Positions 8,161 to 16,315 of a DNA stretch of 64,000 nt are shown piece by piece. Source of the stretch: Candidatus Obscuribacterales bacterium (GTDB lineage: Bacteria > Cyanobacteriota > Vampirovibrionia > Obscuribacterales > Obscuribacteraceae); assembly GCA_021732025.1 (NCBI GenBank), contig JAKFVU010000059.1, forward strand, positions 1 through 64,000. Reading direction: 5' to 3'. Both the position numbers and the translations under genes were made by a program. Every line of letters begins with the position of its first letter. Position 1 is the first letter of the stretch. Below the pieces are notes generated by a model. It did not search any database. It was not told the DNA's origin and was given only the letters and a program-made list of their open reading frames with translations.

Positions 8161-8299
8161 AATCCCTCAAGCAAATTTTGCGTGCCAAACCCTCTATTTC
8201 AGGTTTAGCATGCGATTGTGACCATAATGTGTGCATTGACGACTATCCAGTCGTCAATAGGCGCTAAAATTAGATTTACTCCCCAAAAATGTTATCGCA

Positions 8300-9583
8300 G
8301 TGCCAAACGCAACCAAGGCCACAGCAACTGAAAATAAGATTGCCATAATTGGTGCCGGCCCGGTGGGCATAAGCGCCGCGCGCGCACTTAAAGACAGTGG
8401 CATTGCCTATGATCAGTTTGAAAGCCAGAGCGAGCTAGGTGGCAACTGGCGCAATGGAGTCTACAAAAACGCCCACATCATCTCATCGCGCAAAACTACT
8501 GAATTTCCTGACTTTCCTATGCCCGCAAGTTATCCCGATTTTCCTAGCGCCGAGCAAATGCTGGACTATTTAGAGAGTTACGCCAAACACTACAACCTTA
8601 TAGACGACATTCATTTCAATAGCACAGTTACTCAAGTCGCCCCTGCTGAGGTTGGCTGGCTAGTTGAGTTGGCAGATGGCACAAAGCAAAAATATGAAGG
8701 GGTTGTAGTTTGCAACGGTCACCACTGGGAGCGGCGCTGGCCGAGCTACGAAGGAAACTTCGCCGGGACTATGATGCATTCAAAAGACTATAAAAATCCA
8801 GACCAACTAAAAGACAAAAAAGTGTTGGTAATCGGTGGTGGCAATTCGGCTTGCGACATTGCCGCTGAAGCGGCTCGCGTCGGTAGAAGTGCCCATTTGA
8901 GCCTACGGAGAGGCTATTGGTTTCTGCCAAAAACAATTTATGGCAAACCGACAGCCGAACTACTGAACACAAAAATGCCAGTCTGGGCACAGCGTCTTCA
9001 CCTCAGTCTGTTGTTAAAAATAGTGGTAGGCGACTATCGCAAGTATGGCTTAATGAAGCCCGATCACAAAGTGTTCGAGCACCATCCAACGATAAATACA
9101 GAGCTTCTGCACTACCTTAAGCACGGCAAGATCACTCCCCATGGTGATGTAAAACGATTTGCCGGTAACTCTGTCGAATTTATTGACGGCAGCAAGGAGG
9201 ATTTTGATTTAATCGTTTGCGGCACGGGCTTCAACGTTTCAATACCTTTTCTGGCGAAAGACTTAGTGCAAATAGATGGCCCCGTGGTTAAGGCCTACTG
9301 GGGGCTAGTGACGCCTCATCACAGACAGTTGTATATCTACGGCTGGGGTCAAGCACGCTATGGCTTCGGCCCGTTGCTGACGCCGGCCTCTCAACTCTTA
9401 GCTAAGCTGATCGTTTTGCAAAGGCGCTTACAGCACCCACTCGGTGAAGTACTACAATTGGCGCGACAACCGCTACCGACTACTCATTTGCTCGATCCGA
9501 TGGCAACACTCAAACAGATCAAATCAGCTAGCAGAGCCCTGTGGCTGCTGCCCATACTCGATCGCTATTTTGTTAAAAACTAA
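8300..9583 (+). CDS. Flavin-containing monooxygenase-like FAD/NAD(P)-binding protein
   Basis: A 427-residue protein starting at GTG 8300. The FAD-binding Rossmann motif IIGAGPVGISAARAL is near residues 15-29. A second dinucleotide motif, VIGGGNSACDIAAEAARVG near residue 176, should bind NADPH. Between them are the FMO-type landmarks ELGGNWRNGVYKN and FPDFPMP. Near residue 308, LIVCGTGFNVS is the ATG-type FMO/BVMO strand. Class B flavoprotein monooxygenases oxygenate soft nucleophiles or ketones using NADPH and O2. The substrate is unknown. It converges with the SDR gene, whose stop lies one base after its own. Confidence 0.85.
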   Translation: MPNATKATATENKIAIIGAGPVGISAARALKDSGIAYDQFESQSELGGNWRNGVYKNAHIISSRKTTEFPDFPMPASYPDFPSAEQMLDYLESYAKHYNLIDDIHFNSTVTQVAPAEVGWLVELADGTKQKYEGVVVCNGHHWERRWPSYEGNFAGTMMHSKDYKNPDQLKDKKVLVIGGGNSACDIAAEAARVGRSAHLSLRRGYWFLPKTIYGKPTAELLNTKMPVWAQRLHLSLLLKIVVGDYRKYGLMKPDHKVFEHHPTINTELLHYLKHGKITPHGDVKRFAGNSVEFIDGSKEDFDLIVCGTGFNVSIPFLAKDLVQIDGPVVKAYWGLVTPHHRQLYIYGWGQARYGFGPLLTPASQLLAKLIVLQRRLQHPLGEVLQLARQPLPTTHLLDPMATLKQIKSASRALWLLPILDRYFVKN

Positions 9584-9584
9584 A

Positions 9585-10427
9585 TTAGCGTTGCAAGGCC
9601 TTATCAACTTCCATGATGCGTTTCTCTGCTCCGAACTTGACCACGGCCCAAAATCTGTTGGGCAAAAGTCGCTTTAGGCGCCAGAGAAAACGAGCACGTC
9701 CAGGTAGCACCACATAGAGTTGCTTAGCGGCAACAGCAGCCAAGGTCACGCGGGCGACATCTGCGGGGTCGAGAGCCGAATCTTCCATAAGATACTGTGA
9801 GCGTCGATTGTACAATTCAGGCCCTAAAGTAGCCTTACCCATGGCCGTGCGAATGTAGGTAGGCATCAGCACAGTAGTATAAACATTGTTGTCGGCCAAT
9901 TCGCCGCGTAGGGTTTCGCTGAGTGACACCACTCCAGCCTTACTGATATTGTATGCCGACATCATCGGTGGTGAAATAAAAGCAGCGGCGCTCGCAATAT
10001 TGAGAATGTGACCTGATTTCTGAGCCTTCATCATGGGTGCGAATAGATGACAGCCATTGATAGTGCCCATCAAATTAACATCAATTATTTGACGAAAGGT
10101 CTCGATAGACAGTTCATCGATGCAGCCGCCACAGCCAAGTCCAGCGCAGTTAATAGCAAAGTCTATTCCCCCAAACTTCTCCTTGAAGTTCTCGACAGCC
10201 ACCTTAAATTGAGCATAATCGCTGACATCAAATGAATAACTTTCGGCCACACCACCCGCTGAAGTTACTTGTGCAGCAGCGACTCTTAGTTTCTCAATAT
10301 CGAGATCCGCCATGGCAATTTTCCAGCCGTCCGCCGCCAACTCTAAGGCAAAGGCTAATCCAACACCGCCGGCTGCACCGGTTACGAAGGCCCGTTTAGA
10401 TGAATACTGCTGCGTGAGCTTAAGCAA
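9585..10427 (-). CDS. Short-chain dehydrogenase/reductase (SDR)
   Basis: A 280-residue oxidoreductase of the classical SDR fold. It has the glycine motif FVTGAAGGVGLAFALE, the NAG-type strand INCAGLGCGG, the catalytic Ser in ILNIASAAAF, and the catalytic pair Y-x-x-x-K in SAYNISKAGVVSL. NAD(P)-dependent oxidation or reduction of an alcohol or carbonyl is expected; the substrate is unknown. TTG 10427 is preferred over TTG 10478 because GGAG lies nine bases upstream and the overlap with the transporter gene falls to 8 bp, which suggests translational coupling. The C-terminal tail has a hydrophobic patch (YVVLPGRARFLWRL) that may attach it to the membrane. Confidence 0.87.
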   Translation of the reverse strand: MLKLTQQYSSKRAFVTGAAGGVGLAFALELAADGWKIAMADLDIEKLRVAAAQVTSAGGVAESYSFDVSDYAQFKVAVENFKEKFGGIDFAINCAGLGCGGCIDELSIETFRQIIDVNLMGTINGCHLFAPMMKAQKSGHILNIASAAAFISPPMMSAYNISKAGVVSLSETLRGELADNNVYTTVLMPTYIRTAMGKATLGPELYNRRSQYLMEDSALDPADVARVTLAAVAAKQLYVVLPGRARFLWRLKRLLPNRFWAVVKFGAEKRIMEVDKALQR

Positions 10428-11790
10428 TACGCTTCTCCATATCTTCCAAAGTAACTCCCTTGGTTTCAGGGAAAACAAAGAAGACTAAAAAGAACTGAAT
10501 AACCATCATTAAGGCGAAAAATGCAAAAGGATAACCACCAGAAGACTTGGCCAAAATAGGGAATAGTCCTGAAATTACAGCGTTCATGATCCAATGGGAA
10601 GAACTGCCCAGGGCCTGCCCCTTGGCTCTAACCGGAGTAGGAAAAATCTCGCTCAGATAGACCCAAATTACTGCCCCTTGAGAAAAAGAAAAGAACGCAA
10701 TATATGCCACCAGCAACCACACTAAATATGCCTGTCCCTGTTGAGCAAAGAAGACAGCAGCAACACCGGCAAGACAAATAGCACAACCAACCGAGCCGAC
10801 CAAAAGCAGTGTACGGCGCCCTAAGCGATCGATCATGGTCATAGCAATGAGCACTGCCACTAGATTGGTAAAACCAATAATTACCGCCTGCAAGTCTCCA
10901 GACATTTTGCCAAAGCCGGCCTTCTCGAATATGTCATTGAGATAATACAAAATGGCATTGATACCAGACAGCTGATTGAAGGCACCAATGGTGATGGCTA
11001 AGAAAATCGGCAAGCGATATTTATTTTGAAACAGTGGTTCATTTGGCAAAGCATGTTCAGCTTTGATACTAGAGACGATCTCTTGCAATTCTTGCTCATA
11101 ATCTTCCACGCCGGTTTTCTTCAACACTTCACGTGCTTCATCAATACGGTCGCGCCGCGCCAACCAACGAGGGCTGCGGGGAATGGTAAAAAGCATAACC
11201 AGAAATAGTATGGCAGGAAGGGCCGACACACCTAGCTTCCAGCGCCATTCTGTTAATCCCAGGGGCAAGGTACCAATGAGATAATTAGAGAAGTAAGCAA
11301 GCAAAATACCCAAGACTACATTAACTTGAAAAAGACCAACCAAGCGACCGCGCCACTTTGCCGGAGCAAGCTCAGCGATATAGACTGGCCCAAGAACAGA
11401 CGAACAGCCAATACCTAAGCCTCCGATAAAGCGAAAGGCAATAAGCGAATACCAATCCCAAGCAAAAGCACAACCAAGCGCCGATATGACATAGAGCACA
11501 GCAGCCAATCTTAGGGTCTCGCGCGCACCAAACTTTTCCCCGGGGATACCCGAGAGCATTGAAGCAAACACCGTGCCCCAGAGCGCACTTGAAACAGTGA
11601 AGCCAAGTGCCGTAGCACTAAGTTGATACTCAAGCGACAGGGCATGAGTTGCCCCAGCTATTACAGCCGTGTCAAAGCCAAACAATAGACCACCGAGGGC
11701 CCCGACCAAGCTGCTCTTAAATAGATAGAAGTAGGGTTTCAGGTTCACGGGGGCAACCGATCCAATTAGTAATAAGTGAAGTGCTTGCAT
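10420..11790 (-). CDS. Sugar porter family MFS transporter
   Basis: A 456-residue, 12-helix inner-membrane symporter. Sugar-porter signatures are clear: GGLLFGFDTAVIAGA in helix 1, the loop after helix 2 (GEKFGARE), GLGIGCSSVLGPVYIAELAP in helices 4-5, PRSPRWLARRDRIDEAREVL at the start of the central loop, QLSGINAILYY in helix 7, DRLGRRTLLLVG after helix 8, and the terminal PETKG motif. This is the XylE/GLUT subfamily, importing a hexose or pentose with protons. It overlaps the SDR gene by 8 bp, so the two probably act on one sugar or polyol. The exact sugar cannot be assigned. Confidence 0.92.
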   Translation of the reverse strand: MQALHLLLIGSVAPVNLKPYFYLFKSSLVGALGGLLFGFDTAVIAGATHALSLEYQLSATALGFTVSSALWGTVFASMLSGIPGEKFGARETLRLAAVLYVISALGCAFAWDWYSLIAFRFIGGLGIGCSSVLGPVYIAELAPAKWRGRLVGLFQVNVVLGILLAYFSNYLIGTLPLGLTEWRWKLGVSALPAILFLVMLFTIPRSPRWLARRDRIDEAREVLKKTGVEDYEQELQEIVSSIKAEHALPNEPLFQNKYRLPIFLAITIGAFNQLSGINAILYYLNDIFEKAGFGKMSGDLQAVIIGFTNLVAVLIAMTMIDRLGRRTLLLVGSVGCAICLAGVAAVFFAQQGQAYLVWLLVAYIAFFSFSQGAVIWVYLSEIFPTPVRAKGQALGSSSHWIMNAVISGLFPILAKSSGGYPFAFFALMMVIQFFLVFFVFPETKGVTLEDMEKRIA

Positions 11791-11936
11791 AGTGTAAGGC
11801 CACTTAGGCTGGTTGATCGCATACCTCGCCTTAAATCTGCCTTGAATAAAATTGTTGTGGGCTCTTTTGGCACGATCCTCCGTCTAGTGCGAAAATTAGT
11901 GACTCAATAAAAAATCAACTGAGGTTATTTGCAGAG

Positions 11937-12767
11937 ATGGCTCAACAGCAACAAAGAAGCGGCATTTCCATCAGCCCACGCATACTAATTGCCCTTGCCA
12001 TTGCGGCCTTTTCATTGATTTCCTATTTCGGCAGCTCTGTCTACAACCCTATTACAGAACAAAAGCAACATCTCGATTTAACACCCAAACAAGAAATTGC
12101 TTTAGGTCTTCAAGCGGCCCCAGAGATGGCGCAGCAATATGGTGGACAAGCCCGCGACTCAGAGGGTCAGGCAGCCGTCGATCAAATTGGGCAAGAACTA
12201 GTAACCAAGACCGATGCTAATAAAACTCCCTATCAATACCATTTTCATCTGCTAGCCGACGACAAGACCGTTAATGCTTTTGCCCTACCAGGCGGCCAAA
12301 TATTTATCACCGAGGGTTTATACAAAAACCTTAAAACCAAAGGCGAACTCGCCTGTGTATTAGCTCACGAAGTCGGTCACGTAGCCGCAAGACACTCGGC
12401 TCAACAACTTGCCAAGCAACAACTGTCACAAGGATTGACTGGGGCTGCAGTAATCGCGGCTTATGATCCCAACGATCGCAATAACAATGCGGCTGCCATG
12501 GCCATGCTTATCAGCCAAGTAGTTTCAATGAAATTCGGCCGCAACGATGAGCTAGAAGCAGATCGTCTGGGCGTGCGCTTTTCACAACAGGCCGGCTATG
12601 ATCCGCGTTCGATGACGAAAGTGATGGAAATTCTTGATCGCCTCGCCAAATCGCGCACCCCAGAATTTTTCAGTACCCATCCTAATCCTGGCAACCGCAT
12701 CAAGAAAATCAACGAAGAAATTGCTACTCGTTTTCCCTCTGGCGTGCCGGACGGTTTAATTCAGTAA
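11937..12767 (+). CDS. M48 family zinc metalloprotease, membrane-anchored
   Basis: A 276-residue protease starting at ATG 11937 after a GAGG site. One hydrophobic segment (ILIALAIAAFSLISYFG, about residues 16-32) anchors it or serves as an uncleaved signal, placing the catalytic domain in the periplasm. The zinc site is H144-E145-x-x-H148 in LAHEVGHVAARHS, with the third ligand E207 in ELEADRLG. STHPNPGNRI near residue 252 is the usual C-terminal signature. It resembles the BepA/LoiP branch of periplasmic M48 enzymes involved in outer-membrane protein quality control. It lacks the long TPR tail of BepA. Confidence 0.9.
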   Translation: MAQQQQRSGISISPRILIALAIAAFSLISYFGSSVYNPITEQKQHLDLTPKQEIALGLQAAPEMAQQYGGQARDSEGQAAVDQIGQELVTKTDANKTPYQYHFHLLADDKTVNAFALPGGQIFITEGLYKNLKTKGELACVLAHEVGHVAARHSAQQLAKQQLSQGLTGAAVIAAYDPNDRNNNAAAMAMLISQVVSMKFGRNDELEADRLGVRFSQQAGYDPRSMTKVMEILDRLAKSRTPEFFSTHPNPGNRIKKINEEIATRFPSGVPDGLIQ

Positions 12768-12774
12768 CGGCTAC

Positions 12775-13959
12775 TTATCTATTGTTGGCACGCAGAACTA
12801 TCTTTAGCAGTGCATTCTTAAGACCAATCTGCAACAAGTCGGCAAAGCGCATACTGCTTACAATATCGGCCTTAGCACCTCGATTTGTTAGATCGTTGTC
12901 GAGGTGTTCTATCAATTCATCTCCTTCTGGAGCTTGACCAATAGTGAGAAAAGTAATGGTCATTTCTTTGTGATTTCGCAGGGCGTTGGTAGCCTGTGAA
13001 ATTAGCTTACTCAACGAGCCGCCTTGATTAGGCAAGCCATCCGTTAATACAACAATCAAAACCGGCTTATTCTCATGATCAGGATCGTCTAGATGCGAAC
13101 TTATTGCCTCAGCCAGTGGAGTACAAATATCGGTCTCACCGCTTGGGACAATAGTGCTAAAGACATCCTCAAGGTCTTTTTCGCTAGCATGCTCATGCAC
13201 TTCAAAGCTATCGTTAAATGGAATGAGTGTAATGCCACCACGCAACCTGTCGCCACAGTATCTCGAAAAATCAGTAATCTGACTACGACACCAACCCCAG
13301 CGAGAAAGATCATACGGCCCCACTCCTAGGCCGCCATTCATTGACCCAGAATGGTCTATCAACAACACAACTTGATAGGGAGACATTGCTTTGAAGAATT
13401 TGTCTTCATTTGGAATGTCTGGCTTAAGTGTGAACTTTTGGTCTGGCTTTTGGTCAGCTTTTTCGCCTTGTGCCTCGTCTTTGGGGGCAGGCCAAACTTT
13501 TTCGTCTTGGCTGCGACTGGCAACGTCTTCATTCATTTGAGCGCGAGCAATTTCAAGGCGAATTTCAAACTTGGTCTGATAGCGAACTCCCTTGCGTTCA
13601 ATATCAAGGGTCAACATTTTGCCCTGCAAACTCGCACGCAAAATTCGATCTCCTTCGACGATGGCTTGATGCGAGGCAGGCGAACCAAGTCTTACCTTCG
13701 TGACCACACCAGGCAACCTGCTATCATCGAGAGACAAACCGGCAGCATTACAGAGCATCATCAATTCACTAACTTGACCACGCAAGCGAATGGGCGAGGC
13801 AACGGCCTTGTCTACACTCGAGGCTGACGGTTTCGAACTATGCTGAGCCAGAGCTGATTGGCTGTGCCCAAGAAATATAGTTAACACAAAAATCGTAAGA
13901 TAAGAACTGGTTAGCAGTCTTGGCAGAGCCTTCAATCTATTATCAACCTTGCTAGTCAC
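12775..13959 (-). CDS. Secreted VWA-domain protein with PDZ-like N-terminal region
   Basis: A 394-residue protein with an N-terminal signal segment (LTSSYLTIFVLTIFLGHSQSA). Residues about 65-135 (VVTKVRLGSPASHQAIVEGD, then ILRASL) resemble a PDZ domain's carboxylate loop and GD turn. A charged linker precedes a von Willebrand A domain from about residue 190, with the metal-site motif DHSGS in VVLLIDHSGSMNGG, the MIDAS Thr in SGETDICTPL and the Asp in VLTDGLPNQGG. The start is GTG 13959, whose last two bases form part of the upstream gene's stop (GTGA overlap), so translation is coupled. Metal-dependent adhesion or assembly in the periplasm is expected from the family; the partner is unknown. 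Confidence 0.82.
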   Translation of the reverse strand: MTSKVDNRLKALPRLLTSSYLTIFVLTIFLGHSQSALAQHSSKPSASSVDKAVASPIRLRGQVSELMMLCNAAGLSLDDSRLPGVVTKVRLGSPASHQAIVEGDRILRASLQGKMLTLDIERKGVRYQTKFEIRLEIARAQMNEDVASRSQDEKVWPAPKDEAQGEKADQKPDQKFTLKPDIPNEDKFFKAMSPYQVVLLIDHSGSMNGGLGVGPYDLSRWGWCRSQITDFSRYCGDRLRGGITLIPFNDSFEVHEHASEKDLEDVFSTIVPSGETDICTPLAEAISSHLDDPDHENKPVLIVVLTDGLPNQGGSLSKLISQATNALRNHKEMTITFLTIGQAPEGDELIEHLDNDLTNRGAKADIVSSMRFADLLQIGLKNALLKIVLRANNR

Positions 13960-14810
13960 CTCAATGGCCTCCCTCGCTCCACCTTGGCTTTACTAGAGTT
14001 GATTCGTCCTGGTACAGCCAATAGTGCCGCTGGTGGTGCCACCGCATGAAGCTTCATATCGTTTGCTTGCTCAATACCACCAAAGTTGACATAGTTGCGC
14101 ACATACATTGAAGTTCCCACATCCGAGACTTTATTAGAACCTACTGTAGAAGTCATTTGCTGCTTAAGGCCTTCAGCGGACGACCCGATAGAATTGAGGC
14201 GCACCTGGTAATGCCTATCAAGAGCTACACAATCTTTCAAAACCTGCGAGCACAAACTATCAACCTTAGTTCGAAAAGCTGACTTAAGCGCAATAGCAGC
14301 CGGGCTTGATGCTGGTGAGATGGCCTTGCGTGATGATGACGGATAAACTAGTGAAGCTGCCAAATCGTCTTTCAACTGATTGGCTAAAAACACAATTTGT
14401 CTTTTAGTTAGCTCAACTTTATCAAGAAGAGCTGTTGCTCGCTCATTCTCGACCCGATCAATCAATGATGACATCTGTTTATCGAGACCAGAAGCCGAGG
14501 AATTATTTGCCGTTGCCTTCGACTTACGCGATTCTTCTTCATTATCTAAAATGGTGCGAACTCTCACTAGGCTATCCATAAGCTTGCAGTAGTACTGAGA
14601 GTCAGACCCCTCTGCATCATATGGATTGACGGAATAAAGAACGCGGCGCAACCGACTGCTTTCGCCGCCAGTGGCAGGAGCAAGGGGTGCCCTCGAATAT
14701 AGTTGCTCTTCAAACGATATTGCAGGTGTGCTTTTGTTAATACCAGAAGCTACAGCAGTGGCTTGCCACAGCAGCAAACAACAGCCGAGAGAGAGCGTGC
14801 ACTTCATCAT
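13956..14810 (-). CDS. Secreted protein with C-terminal YVRNYVNFGG signature (paralogue A)
   Basis: A 284-residue protein. ATG 14810 is chosen because it opens directly into a signal peptide (MMKCTLSLGCCLLLWQATAV); the frame extends upstream to 14945 without secretory character. The body is helical and rich in Lys, Glu and Ser (LLDKVELTKRQIVFLANQLK). The last 80 residues contain STVGSNKVSDVGTSMYVRN followed by YVNFGG and LLAVPGRI. The same order of motifs ends the next gene upstream, so the two are paralogues. It overlaps the VWA gene by GTGA. No known family was recognised; an envelope or surface role is inference. Confidence 0.72.
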   Translation of the reverse strand: MMKCTLSLGCCLLLWQATAVASGINKSTPAISFEEQLYSRAPLAPATGGESSRLRRVLYSVNPYDAEGSDSQYYCKLMDSLVRVRTILDNEEESRKSKATANNSSASGLDKQMSSLIDRVENERATALLDKVELTKRQIVFLANQLKDDLAASLVYPSSSRKAISPASSPAAIALKSAFRTKVDSLCSQVLKDCVALDRHYQVRLNSIGSSAEGLKQQMTSTVGSNKVSDVGTSMYVRNYVNFGGIEQANDMKLHAVAPPAALLAVPGRINSSKAKVERGRPLR

Positions 14811-14954
14811 TGACTCAAACCAACCATTTGAAAATTGCTCGCTAGTTCTGCCACAAATTCTACTCGTCAATACTAATTTGCCTATTGAGATGGAAGGTTG
14901 TGTGAAGATACTGAGAGTATAAGGGGTTCTCATTGTTCTAAGCATCCACAGAGT

Positions 14955-16088
14955 TCAAAAGGGCTTTAACTTTCCCGGCACGGCCCGCAGGCCAGGCGAA
15001 GCAGAACTATTTGAAGTTGCAGAACTATTTGAAGTTGCAGAACTATTTGAAGTTGCATTAGAGCCCGCCTTTATACTCTCTTGCACACCGCCGAAGTTGA
15101 CATAATTGCGCACATAAAAGCTGGTGCCATTTGGAGTTACCTGCGAAGATCCGACCGTGGCTCCCATCTGTCCTTTTAAATTCTGGTGTGAGCTAGCTAG
15201 CGCTTCAAGGCGCTTACCATAGGTCTCATCAATCAACCTAAATTCATCTTGGTAGTCTGAAGTGAGTATCTTAATTTTGGTATCGGCCTTAGCCTGAATA
15301 GCAACAACGGTAGTTTCATAGTTTATATTCTGCGTGCGCATATGAGCAGGAAAAAAACGAGGAGTAGAGTTGATTTCCTCGTCTGCTTCTTGTCGAATCT
15401 TGCTGATTTTACGATTTAACTCACTCTTTTTCTCATCTAGTTTGTGTCGGTATTCAGCATTTACTTCAGCTCTTAATCTCTCTAACTGCTGGTCGAAGTG
15501 AGCCGCTTTGGCCTGATTGCCAGCCGAGCCCGCCACCTTTTGACTTGGCGATTCAATAAGCTTATCGGCAGAATCAACGGCAGCTTTTTCGGAAAATTTT
15601 GAACTAGGCAAAGCTGCTAAATTCTTTAAGGCCTGGTTTGAATAGTTTGTTAGCTCGGCACTTTTAGAATAACGCAGGCTTGATTGATACTCAAAACGAG
15701 CAGCTGAATTTTGCCCCTCTCGAGCAAGGCAATTAGCATAGTAATAGTGGGCCTGAGCATTGTTTGGCTCTACCAGAAGCAACGCCTGAAATAGAGGCAC
15801 AGCCTTCTCGAATGAACCGGCTTTATAGAAGGCAACAGCAGCATCCATTTTAGCTCTAGCTTTTTGTGCTTCGCTCTTGCGGACAACAGCCTTAGAATAA
15901 GAATTAGAAGAAGAAGCTCCGCTAGAAGCAGATGATGTATCAATCTCAGAAGCAGCCGGTGGAACAAGGAAAACTCTCGTCCTGTTTCCCCCAGAAGCAT
16001 ATGCACCAAAAGTGGTATCAAAAATTACCACCAAAGCGGCTAACAAACATCTGGCACAAGTGGGAAACGCTATTCTCAAAACTACCAC
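14955..16088 (-). CDS. Secreted TPR protein with C-terminal YVRNYVNFGG signature (paralogue B)
   Basis: A 377-residue protein with a signal peptide (CLLAALVVIFDTTFGAYASG). The first half has two TPR units near residues 78-150 (AVAFYKAGSFEKAVPLFQAL and NAQAHYYYANCLAREGQNSA). A long coiled coil (ERLRAEVNAEYRHKLDEKKS onward) precedes ATVGSSQVTPNGTSFYVRN, YVNFGG and LRAVPGKL, shared with the following gene. A SATSNS tandem repeat lies between the last two motifs and comes from an 18-bp DNA repeat. The start is GTG 16088; TTG 16079 follows an AGGTGG site and is an alternative. With its paralogue and the VWA gene it forms a three-gene secreted cluster. Confidence 0.74.
   Translation of the reverse strand: MVVLRIAFPTCARCLLAALVVIFDTTFGAYASGGNRTRVFLVPPAASEIDTSSASSGASSSNSYSKAVVRKSEAQKARAKMDAAVAFYKAGSFEKAVPLFQALLLVEPNNAQAHYYYANCLAREGQNSAARFEYQSSLRYSKSAELTNYSNQALKNLAALPSSKFSEKAAVDSADKLIESPSQKVAGSAGNQAKAAHFDQQLERLRAEVNAEYRHKLDEKKSELNRKISKIRQEADEEINSTPRFFPAHMRTQNINYETTVVAIQAKADTKIKILTSDYQDEFRLIDETYGKRLEALASSHQNLKGQMGATVGSSQVTPNGTSFYVRNYVNFGGVQESIKAGSNATSNSSATSNSSATSNSSASPGLRAVPGKLKPF
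15001..15054. repeat. 18-bp tandem repeat, three copies
   Basis: GCAGAACTATTTGAAGTT occurs three times in perfect tandem (15001-15018, 15019-15036, 15037-15054). On the coding strand it encodes the repeated SATSNS block near the C-terminus of paralogue B. The copies are identical at the DNA level, so the expansion is recent. Being in frame, copy number changes would only lengthen a flexible linker. Confidence 0.93.
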
Positions 16089-16315
16089 CTGGCAATTAGC
16101 GCAAATGTGGGTGTACCTCTATCTGTTCCCAAGATAGCCACAATTTATGCACGACAGCCCATACATAGATATGCCGGCCATTGACAAGCGGTGAGTATTA
16201 GGCTCTGCGGCCGTTTTGAGCCTGTTCTAATGCTATGCTTATGTGGATTTAGCTAGTTCGATGCTTTCTTGAATGCTAATTTCGGTTTGCTCATGACCCT
16301 TACTCTGTGCCTTAA

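Noticed and set aside
15001..15054. Short direct repeats considered as a CRISPR array
   Set aside because: The copies are contiguous with no spacers and lie in frame inside a gene.
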